In this document: piece by piece, positions 57,598-64,000 of the stretch
Numbering within the stretch: the first letter of the stretch is position 1
How the letters are laid out: each line of letters begins with the position of its first letter
Assembly (NCBI RefSeq): GCF_000380645.1
Contig: NZ_AQXZ01000019.1
Location: 62,001-126,000 of the forward strand
Reading direction: 5' to 3'
Source of the DNA: Smaragdicoccus niigatensis DSM 44881 = NBRC 103563
Lineage (GTDB): Bacteria; Actinomycetota; Actinomycetes; Mycobacteriales; Mycobacteriaceae
Length of the DNA stretch: 64,000 nucleotides
The notes under the pieces: model-generated
The model's input: only the letters and a program-made list of their open reading frames with translations
Database searches by the model: none
Told to the model about the DNA's origin: nothing
Translations under genes and position numbers: made by a program

Positions 57598-58239
57598 GTG
57601 AGCGGAATTCACGCATTGGTGCCGGTTAAGGGCCTTGTGAACGCGAAATCCCGCCTGTCCGCACGCTTCACAGACGATGAGCGCCAGGATCTGGTTCTCG
57701 CAATGCTGACCGACACCGTCCGCGCGGCGCTGGCGGCGGAGTCGATCGAACGGGTGGCCGTGGTGACCGGTGACCCGATCGTGGCGGACGCGGTTCGCGC
57801 TCTCGGCTGCGAGGTTCTGCGCGAGCCCGCGTGGTGCACGTCGTTGAACGAGGCCCTGAACTGGGCGATCGGTCAGGTGAATCCGAGCGCCCGGGTCCTG
57901 ATCCTGCAAGCTGATCTGCCCGCGCTCACGGCGACTGAGCTTGCGGCGTTCACCGCGGCGTCTCCGCAGGCTGACCGTGTCTTCGTCCACGACCAGCACG
58001 AAACCGGAACGACCGCACTGCTCCTCCGTTCCGCATCCATGCCGTTCGAGCCGAAGTTCGGAGTCGATTCCGCACTCCGTCATCGCGACGCCGGCGTGCA
58101 ACTGGTGGAAGGTGACTGGCCCGGCTTGCGCCACGATGTCGATACCGCGGACGACCTCGACGTTGCGGTGTCGATCGGCGTCGGTCCGGCAACGCGGGCC
58201 GCGCTGGCGCTGGCGAGCGCCACGGTCCAGCGCGGCTGA
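57598..58239 (+). CDS. fbiD: Phosphoenolpyruvate/2-phospholactate guanylyltransferase (F420)
   Basis: 213 aa from GTG 57598. [21 protein letters not shown] is the nucleotidyltransferase start of CofC/Fbi[12 protein letters not shown] gives the metal-binding Asp, and [15 protein letters not shown] and [13 protein letters not shown] the product end. Makes the activated precursor of coenzyme F420, so the organism probably has F420. CACGAT lies 6 nt before the GTG (leaderless). Precedes ppk as Rv2983-Rv2984. Confidence 0.94.
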   Translation: MSGIHALVPVKGLVNAKSRLSARFTDDERQDLVLAMLTDTVRAALAAESIERVAVVTGDPIVADAVRALGCEVLREPAWCTSLNEALNWAIGQVNPSARVLILQADLPALTATELAAFTAASPQADRVFVHDQHETGTTALLLRSASMPFEPKFGVDSALRHRDAGVQLVEGDWPGLRHDVDTADDLDVAVSIGVGPATRAALALASATVQRG

Positions 58240-58304
58240 GGAATCCGCCCGAATTCACAGTCTTCTGTGTGCGAGCAATCCCCGGAATGGGGAATGATCT
58301 AACC

Positions 58305-60383
58305 GTGAGTGAGCCAAGCACCATCGAAGACGAACTGCCCGAGGACCGGTATCTCAACCGGGAGCTGAGCTGGTTGGACTTCAACTCGCGGGTCTTGTGC
58401 CTGGCCGAAGACGACCAGAACCCGCTGCTCGAGCGTGCGAAATTCCTGGCGATCTTCGCGTCGAACCTCGACGAGTTCTACATGGTTCGCGTCGCCGGTC
58501 TCAAACGCCGTCACGAGACGGGTCTTTCCGTGCGATCGGCCGACGGACTGTCGCCGCGCGAACAACTCGCGTTGATCGGGCAGCGCACTCAACAGATCTC
58601 CAAGCGCCATGCGCGGGTGTTCCTCGAGGAGATCCTGCCCGCCCTCACCGAAGACAATGTGCGGATCGTCGCGTGGTCCGAACTCGATGCCGTGCAGCGG
58701 GAGCGGCTTTCGGCGTACTTCCACGAGCAGGTGTTCCCGGTGCTCACTCCCCTCGCCGTCGACCCCGCGCACCCGTTCCCGTTCGTGTCCGGCCTGAGCC
58801 TGAACCTTGCGGTCACGGTTCGCGAGCCGGAAGAGGGCGGCGAGCACTTCGCGCGCGTGAAGGTGCCGGACAACGTCGATCGCTTTGTTCGACTCCGGAA
58901 AGAGGCGGAGTCGAACGACGTCTTTCTGCCGATGGAAGAACTCATCGCGGCTCACCTCGACGTCCTTTTCCAGGGTATGGAGATCGTCGAACACCATGCC
59001 TTCCGCATCACCCGCAACGCGGACTTCGAGGTTGCCGAGGACCGCGACGAAGACCTTCTGCAGGCCCTCGAACGCGAACTCGCACGTCGCCGGTTCGGCT
59101 CGCCGGTTCGGCTCGAGGTCGCGGACGACATGTCCGAGCACATGCTCGAACTGCTCCTTCGCGAACTGGACGTTCACCCCGACGACGTCATCCAAGTCCC
59201 CGGACTCCTCGATCTGTCGTGCCTGTGGCAGATCTACGGCGTCGATCGTCCGCACCTCAAGGACGCGCCCTTCGTTCCCGTGACCCACTCCGCCTTCGCC
59301 GAGGGTGAGCAGCCCAAGAGTGTCTTCTCGACGCTTCGCGACGGCGATGTGCTCGTGCACCACCCGTATGATTCGTTCTCCACGAGCGTGCAGCGATTCA
59401 TCGAGCAGGCCGCGGCCGATCCGCACGTGCTCGCGATCAAGCAGACGCTGTACCGGACGTCGGGTGACTCGCCCATCGTCAACGCGCTGATCGACGCAGC
59501 CGAGGCGGGCAAGCAGGTCGTCGCACTCGTGGAGATCAAGGCGCGCTTCGACGAGCAGGCCAACATCAAGTGGGCGCGAGCGCTGGAGAAGGCGGGCGTC
59601 CACGTCGTCTATGGACTCGTTGGACTCAAGACGCACTGCAAGACGTGCCTCGTTGTCCGTCGCGAAGGCAACCAGATCCGTCGGTACGCCCACATCGGAA
59701 CCGGTAACTACAACCCCAAGACCGCTCGCCTCTACGAAGACGTCGGAATCCTGACGGCCGATCCGGAACTCGGCGGCGACCTCACGGACCTGTTCAACTC
59801 GCTCACCGGTTACTCGCGGAAAACCAACTACCGGAACCTGCTGGTCGCCCCGTACGGAGTCCGCCGCGGAATCGTCGAGCGGATCGAGAAGGAGATCGCG
59901 CTCCACGAGGCGGGCAAGCCCACCCGCATCCGGATGAAGGCGAACGCCCTGGTCGACGAGCAGGTGATCGACTGGCTGTACCGAGCCTCGAACGCGGGCG
60001 TTCCGGTGCAGATCGTCGTGCGGGGCATCTGCGCGTTGAAGGTCGGCGTCAAGGGAGCAAGCGAGAACATCGAGGTTCGTTCGATTCTCGGCCGCTTCCT
60101 CGAGCACTCGCGACTCTTCCACTTCCTCGGCTCGGACGAGATGTGGATCGGCAGCGCGGACATGATGCACCGCAACCTCGACCGTCGCGTCGAGGTCATG
60201 GCCCAGGTCAAGGACCCTCGCCTCGCGGCGCACCTGGGTGAGATCTTCGATTCGGCGCTCGATCCCCAGACACATTGCTGGGAGCTGCAGCCCGATGGCA
60301 GTTGGAAGGAATCGCCGACGAGCGGTCCGCGCCACGAGCACCAAGACCTCATGATGCGCCGACGCAGGCCCAGCATCGCCTGA
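58305..60383 (+). CDS. ppk: Polyphosphate kinase 1
   Basis: 692 aa from GTG 58305 ([17 protein letters not shown]). [78 protein letters not shown]-region (phosphoryl His in [10 protein letters not shown]), [14 protein letters not shown] and [23 protein letters not shown] are PPK1 marks. Reversible polyphosphate synthesis. AATGAT is 6 nt before the GTG. Followed by mutT1 after 2 nt. Confidence 0.97.
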   Translation: MSEPSTIEDELPEDRYLNRELSWLDFNSRVLCLAEDDQNPLLERAKFLAIFASNLDEFYMVRVAGLKRRHETGLSVRSADGLSPREQLALIGQRTQQISKRHARVFLEEILPALTEDNVRIVAWSELDAVQRERLSAYFHEQVFPVLTPLAVDPAHPFPFVSGLSLNLAVTVREPEEGGEHFARVKVPDNVDRFVRLRKEAESNDVFLPMEELIAAHLDVLFQGMEIVEHHAFRITRNADFEVAEDRDEDLLQALERELARRRFGSPVRLEVADDMSEHMLELLLRELDVHPDDVIQVPGLLDLSCLWQIYGVDRPHLKDAPFVPVTHSAFAEGEQPKSVFSTLRDGDVLVHHPYDSFSTSVQRFIEQAAADPHVLAIKQTLYRTSGDSPIVNALIDAAEAGKQVVALVEIKARFDEQANIKWARALEKAGVHVVYGLVGLKTHCKTCLVVRREGNQIRRYAHIGTGNYNPKTARLYEDVGILTADPELGGDLTDLFNSLTGYSRKTNYRNLLVAPYGVRRGIVERIEKEIALHEAGKPTRIRMKANALVDEQVIDWLYRASNAGVPVQIVVRGICALKVGVKGASENIEVRSILGRFLEHSRLFHFLGSDEMWIGSADMMHRNLDRRVEVMAQVKDPRLAAHLGEIFDSALDPQTHCWELQPDGSWKESPTSGPRHEHQDLMMRRRRPSIA

Positions 60384-60385
60384 TC

Positions 60386-61303
60386 ATGGCCAGCCCTAAT
60401 TCCGAACGGCCTTCCGTGGCGGCCGCCGGCGCCGTCGTCTGGCGCCGCAAGAAGAAGACCGGCGCGATCGAGATCGCCCTGATCCACCGCCGTCGATATG
60501 ACGACTGGAGCCTGCCCAAGGGCAAGCTCGAACCCGGCGAGACGGCGATCGTCGCGGCTGTGCGCGAGATCCGCGAAGAGACCGGCCTCGACTGCCGTCT
60601 CGGTCGACATCTGCGCCAGGTTCGATACAAGCTCGCCAACGGCTCGCTCAAACGGGTCGATTACTGGTCGGCGCAGATGCTCGGCGGGCGCTTCACCCCC
60701 AACCGCGAGGTCGACCAACTCCGTTGGATGACTGTCGAGTCCGCGAAAAAGCTGCTGTCCTACCGCGTCGATCGCAACGTCCTCGACGAGTTCGTGCGGC
60801 TGTCGGTCGACCTCCGGACGATCGTCATCGTGCGGCACGCCCTCGCGGGCCGGCGGAAGCGGTTCAAGGGCGACGACAACCGCCGCCCCCTGGACAAGAT
60901 CGGCCGATTGCAGGCGCAGGCGCTCGTGCCACAACTTCTCGCATACGGCGTCACGCACGTCCACTCGGCAGATCCGGACCGCTGCGTCGCGACGGTGATT
61001 CCCTTCGCTGAACTCATCGGCGCGAAGATCAAGATCGAGCCCGAGATGTCCGAACGAGCGTTCGCGAAAAACAACGAACCGACGCAGCATCGAATTCTGG
61101 AACTGGCGACAAAGCCGGGAGTTCGGGCGGTGTGCAGCCAGGGGAAGGTCATGCCCCAACTGTTGGGTTGGTGGGCAGAACGCAGCGGCTTCCCGCTACC
61201 CCACGGACGCACCCGCAAGGCCAGCATGTGGGTTCTGTCGCTCGACGGCGACCGGATCGTCGCGGCGGATTACGTCGACAGCCCCCTACCGCGTCAGCGG
61301 TAA
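60386..61303 (+). CDS. mutT1: MutT1: Nudix hydrolase fused to histidine phosphatase domain
   Basis: 305 aa from ATG 60386, 2 nt after the ppk stop. Nudix box at 46-68 ([20 protein letters not shown] plus TG). From about residue 140 a histidine-phosphatase domain begins with [14 protein letters not shown] (RHA instead of RHG) and later [15 protein letters not shown] and [13 protein letters not shown]. Mycobacterial MutT1 cleans 8-oxo-dGTP and diadenosine polyphosphates. Syntenic to Rv2985. Confidence 0.95.
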   Translation: MASPNSERPSVAAAGAVVWRRKKKTGAIEIALIHRRRYDDWSLPKGKLEPGETAIVAAVREIREETGLDCRLGRHLRQVRYKLANGSLKRVDYWSAQMLGGRFTPNREVDQLRWMTVESAKKLLSYRVDRNVLDEFVRLSVDLRTIVIVRHALAGRRKRFKGDDNRRPLDKIGRLQAQALVPQLLAYGVTHVHSADPDRCVATVIPFAELIGAKIKIEPEMSERAFAKNNEPTQHRILELATKPGVRAVCSQGKVMPQLLGWWAERSGFPLPHGRTRKASMWVLSLDGDRIVAADYVDSPLPRQR

Positions 61304-61332
61304 GAGGCTGTCGGAGAGAACTTCAGCGGCGA

Positions 61333-61719
61333 TTACTTCTTTTTCGCGGCCTTCTTCGGAGCGCTCTTCTTGGGGGCGGCCTTGGCGGTGACCGCCGCGC
61401 CGGCGCCACGCTTCACCGCGGGCCCGCTCGAAGGCAGCTTCGCCTCCCCAGCGATGACCGCCTTGAACTGCGCACCGGGGCGGAATGCCGGCACCGACGT
61501 CGGTTCAACTCGCACGGTCTCGCCAGTGCGCGGGTTGCGCGCGACCCGGGCGGCGCGCTTGCGCTGCTCGAACACGCCAAACCCGGTGATCGTCACACTT
61601 TCGCCCTTGTGGACAGCACGCACAATGATGTCCACGATGTTCTCGAGGGTTTCCGTTGCCGTACGACGGTCCAGCGGCACCTTTTCGGTAAGAACATCGA
61701 TCAGCTCGGCCTTGTTCAT
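61333..61719 (-). CDS. hupB: HU-type nucleoid protein with short basic tail
   Basis: 128 aa from ATG 61719 (GGAGG upstream). Residues 1-90 are canonical [63 protein letters not shown]. The C-terminal Lys/Ala/Pro tail (about 95-128, ending [13 protein letters not shown]) is much shorter than that of M. tuberculosis HupB (about 214 aa in total). DNA compaction. Convergent with mutT1, 29 bp apart. Confidence 0.96.
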   Translation of the reverse strand: MNKAELIDVLTEKVPLDRRTATETLENIVDIIVRAVHKGESVTITGFGVFEQRKRAARVARNPRTGETVRVEPTSVPAFRPGAQFKAVIAGEAKLPSSGPAVKRGAGAAVTAKAAPKKSAPKKAAKKK

Positions 61720-61884
61720 TTGAGAAGTCCTCCGCGCGGCACCGAGGGGGCCCATGCATCAGCCCCACCTACGTAACACGTTAATCCTTAAGTGCCGCAA
61801 TGACGGTCAGCAACGAAAATTTCGCAGCAAATATCCAGCGGATCAAAATGATCTTTGTGGCGCTAAAGCATTCGCGAAGGACGC
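61720..61884. promoter_or_regulatory. hupB promoter region / leuD 3' region
   Basis: 165 bp, distinctly AT-rich compared with its surroundings. It contains a perfect 5-3-5 palindrome GATCAAAATGATC (61841-61853) and, on the minus strand, possible -35/-10 pairs such as TTGCTG-16-TTAAGG upstream of hupB. The leuD terminator would also have to be here; none is obvious. Confidence 0.4.
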
Positions 61885-62487
61885 TTATGCGTGCGGCACC
61901 GGCAATGTCACCGGTTTGAACGAAGGGCGGGACGCCTCGAATGCGGCGATCTCGGCGTCCTTCTGCAGGGTGAGGCCGATGTCGTCGAGACCCTCGAGCA
62001 GGCGCCACCGGGTGTAGTCGTCGATATCGAATGGCAGTACCGACGATCCCGCGGTCACGGTCTTGGCCTGGAGGTCGACGGTGAGTTCGAGGCCCGGGTT
62101 CTCATCGATCAGCTTCCAGAGCAATTCGACGTTCTCCTGCGACATTTGTGCCGCGAGCAGACCCGCCTTTCCGGCATTGCCACGGAAGATGTCGGCAAAA
62201 CGGGATGAAATGACGACCTTGAAACCGAAATCATTGAGCGCCCACACCGCGTGTTCACGCGAGGAGCCCGTTCCGAAATCGGGTCCAGCGACCAGGACCG
62301 AGCCCTTGTCGTAAGGCGCGACATTCAGAATGAAATCCGGTTGCGCACGCCAGGCAGCGAAAAGTCCGTCCTCGAATCCCGTGCGGGAAACGCGCTTGAG
62401 GTAGACCGCCGGGATGATCTGGTCGGTGTCGACGTTCGATCGACGCAGCGGGACGCCGATGCCGGTGTGGGACTTGAAGGCTTCCAT
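61885..62487 (-). CDS. leuD: 3-isopropylmalate dehydratase small subunit
   Basis: 200 aa. [25 protein letters not shown] and [21 protein letters not shown] (swivel-domain substrate loop) with [18 protein letters not shown]. Works with LeuC in leucine synthesis. AAGGAA precedes the ATG. 12 nt after leuC. Confidence 0.97.
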   Translation of the reverse strand: MEAFKSHTGIGVPLRRSNVDTDQIIPAVYLKRVSRTGFEDGLFAAWRAQPDFILNVAPYDKGSVLVAGPDFGTGSSREHAVWALNDFGFKVVISSRFADIFRGNAGKAGLLAAQMSQENVELLWKLIDENPGLELTVDLQAKTVTAGSSVLPFDIDDYTRWRLLEGLDDIGLTLQKDAEIAAFEASRPSFKPVTLPVPHA

Positions 62488-62499
62488 CTTGTTTGTTCC

Positions 62500-63909
62500 T
62501 TAGTCCAGGTCAGCGGGAGAGGACAGAGTGCCACGAACGGCGGTCGCAGCGGCCACCAGCGGCGATACCAGGTGCGTACGCCCGCCCTTGCCCTGACGGC
62601 CTTCGAAGTTGCGGTTCGAGGTCGATGCACAGCGCTCACCGGGAGCGAGCTGGTCCGGATTCATGCCGAGGCACATCGAGCATCCGGCCTGACGCCACTC
62701 GGCGCCGGCGCCGACGAAGATCTCGCCCAGGCCTTCTTCCTCGGCCTGTGCGCGAACGCGCATCGAACCCGGCACGATCAGCATGCGAACGCCGTCTGCG
62801 ACCTTGCGGCCCTTCAGAATGTCGGCGACCTCACGCAGGTCTTCGATGCGTCCGTTCGTGCACGAACCGACGAACACGGCATCGACCGGCACCTGACGCA
62901 GCGGAGTGCCCGGCTGCAGGTCCATGTACTTGAGCGCCTTCTCCGCAGACTGACGCTCAGTCTCGTCGGTCATCTGCTCCGGATCCGGGACCGAGGCACT
63001 GAGCGGCAGACCCTGGCCCGGGTTGGTACCCCAGGTGACGAACGGGGTCAGCGCACTGCCGTCGATCTCGACCTCGGCGTCGAACACGGCGCCTTCGTCG
63101 GTCTTGAGGTCTTCCCACGCAGCAACGGCCTGGTCCCACTCCTCGCCCTTCGGCGCGTGCGGGCGGCCCTTGATGAACTCGTAGGTGATCTCGTCCGGGC
63201 CGACCATTCCGGCGCGTGCGCCGGCCTCGATGGACATGTTGCACATCGTCATGCGCGCTTCCATCGACAGCTTGCGGATCGCCTCACCGCGGTACTCGAG
63301 GACGTAACCCTGCCCACCGCCGGTGCCGATCTTCGCGATGACGGCGAGGATCAGGTCCTTGCTCGTGACTCCTGGCTGCAGTTCGCCGGAGACGTTGATG
63401 GCCATGGTCTTGAACGGCTTGAGCGACAGCGTCTGCGTCGCCATGACGTGCTCGACTTCGCTGGTGCCGATGCCCATCGCGATCGCACCGAATGCACCGT
63501 GCGTCGAGGTGTGGCTGTCACCGCAGACGACCGTCATGCCGGGCTGGGTCAGGCCGAGCTGCGGGCCGACAACGTGCACGATGCCCTGCTCGATGTTGCC
63601 CATCGAGTGGAGGCGGATGCCGAACTCTGCACAGTTCTTGCGGAGGGTCTCGACCTGCGTGCGGGAGACCGGGTCGGCGATCGGCTTGTCGATGTCGATC
63701 GTGGGGACGTTGTGGTCCTCGGTCGCGATCGTGAGGTCCGGGCGCCGAACCGGACGTCCGGCGAGGCGGAGTCCGTCGAAGGCCTGCGGGCTCGTGACCT
63801 CGTGAACGAGGTGCAAGTCGATGTAGATGAGATCGGGGCTGCCGTTCTCACCCTTTACGACAACGTGTTGATCCCAGACCTTTTCGGCCAATGTGCGCGG
63901 TGTGCTCAT
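62500..63909 (-). CDS. leuC: 3-isopropylmalate dehydratase large subunit
   Basis: 469 aa from ATG 63909 (AGAGG upstream). Aconitase-like: [37 protein letters not shown] and [20 protein letters not shown] provide the three Fe-S cluster cysteines. Isomerises isopropylmalate. Transcribed divergently from an IclR-type regulator over a palindrome. Confidence 0.98.
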   Translation of the reverse strand: MSTPRTLAEKVWDQHVVVKGENGSPDLIYIDLHLVHEVTSPQAFDGLRLAGRPVRRPDLTIATEDHNVPTIDIDKPIADPVSRTQVETLRKNCAEFGIRLHSMGNIEQGIVHVVGPQLGLTQPGMTVVCGDSHTSTHGAFGAIAMGIGTSEVEHVMATQTLSLKPFKTMAINVSGELQPGVTSKDLILAVIAKIGTGGGQGYVLEYRGEAIRKLSMEARMTMCNMSIEAGARAGMVGPDEITYEFIKGRPHAPKGEEWDQAVAAWEDLKTDEGAVFDAEVEIDGSALTPFVTWGTNPGQGLPLSASVPDPEQMTDETERQSAEKALKYMDLQPGTPLRQVPVDAVFVGSCTNGRIEDLREVADILKGRKVADGVRMLIVPGSMRVRAQAEEEGLGEIFVGAGAEWRQAGCSMCLGMNPDQLAPGERCASTSNRNFEGRQGKGGRTHLVSPLVAAATAVRGTLSSPADLD

Positions 63910-63919
63910 CAAAACCTCT

Positions 63920-63947
63920 TTGATCTCACTATTTGAGACGTTAGTAT
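63920..63947 (+). promoter_or_regulatory. Leaderless ltbR promoter overlapped by IclR-type operator
   Basis: Plus strand: TTGATC (63920-63925), 16-bp spacer, TAGTAT (63942-63947), then 6 nt to the ATG at 63954. A 5-5-5 palindrome TCTCA-CTATT-TGAGA (63924-63938) sits inside the spacer, 15 bp from the leuC start. This is where a LtbR/NdgR-like regulator would repress both its own gene and leuCD. Confidence 0.65.
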
Positions 63948-63953
63948 CGCCCT

Positions 63954-64000
63954 ATGGGACATATTAGCGGCATCGGCGTGCTCGACAAAGCAGTGCTGGT
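63954..64000 (+). CDS. ltbR: IclR-family regulator (LtbR type), 5' fragment
   Basis: Only 15 codons are inside the window: MGHISGIGVLDKAVL. The GIGVLDKAV stretch is the start of the IclR regulators that face leuCD in Mycobacteriales (Rv2989; C. glutamicum LtbR, which represses leuB, leuCD and tryptophan genes). Divergent position over a palindrome supports the call. Symbol is by position and start sequence only. Confidence 0.75.
   Translation, partial: MGHISGIGVLDKAVL

Noticed and set aside
61841-61853. Palindrome GATCAAAATGATC upstream of hupB as an operator
   Set aside because: Short and made of AT-rich, common words; could be chance. Kept only as part of the promoter-region note.

Overview
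The window is high-GC chromosomal DNA from an actinobacterium of the order Mycobacteriales, outside Corynebacterium. Evidence: a SepIVA-type DivIVA protein, mycobacterial-type MutT1 (Nudix plus histidine phosphatase), HupB, an F420 gene (fbiD), DUF3515 and DUF4333 proteins, many GTG/TTG starts, and gene order. From memory of the M. tuberculosis H37Rv map, the backbone follows Rv2906c (trmD) to Rv2989 (IclR regulator) in the same order and orientation, with insertions and deletions. I cannot name the genus. I see no tRNA, rRNA, CRISPR array, insertion sequence or prophage.

Layout. 1-2864: end of an exporter (FtsX-like permease cut by the window edge, and an ABC ATPase fused in frame to an NYN nuclease domain). 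3020-8276: tex, a PhaC-like hydrolase, then the translation/RNA operon rpsP-khpA-rimM-trmD. 8467-14170: envelope accessory genes (two secreted proteins, a DinB-like enzyme, an SGNH hydrolase convergent with an acyltransferase) and an amidohydrolase. 14332-17784: amine-catabolism operon glnA4-like/ALDH/SDR. 17872-26496: ffh, a 57-codon ORF, the nitrogen operon amt-glnB-glnD, an unknown protein and ftsY. 26535-33124: smc downstream of a tightly coupled set acyP, DUF1190-like, glutathionylspermidine-synthase-like ATP-grasp and DUF350, with osmC upstream. 33275-37442: membrane alpha/beta hydrolase with a C-terminal repeat, PHP phosphoesterase, RibD/DHFR-like reductase, DyP peroxidase. 37452-45777: mutM, rnc, rpmF, DUF177, sepIVA, coaD, rsmD, pyc. 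45926-53832: cold-shock-like protein, recG, DAK2/FakA-like kinase, a GMC oxidoreductase, rpmB, GNAT, ung. 53834-64000: thiL, DUF3515, ddl, gpsA, fbiD, ppk, mutT1, hupB, leuD, leuC and the first codons of a divergent IclR/LtbR-type regulator.

Themes. (1) The three convergent intergenic gaps longer than 50 bp each hold a very long, often nested, inverted repeat, presumably a bidirectional terminator. (2) At least a dozen genes have a TANNNT-like -10 hexamer 6-8 nt before the start codon and no Shine-Dalgarno sequence, which predicts leaderless mRNAs. (3) The least understood system is the DUF1190-like / ATP-grasp / DUF350 operon, fused by one-base stop-start overlaps to acylphosphatase and placed just upstream of smc.
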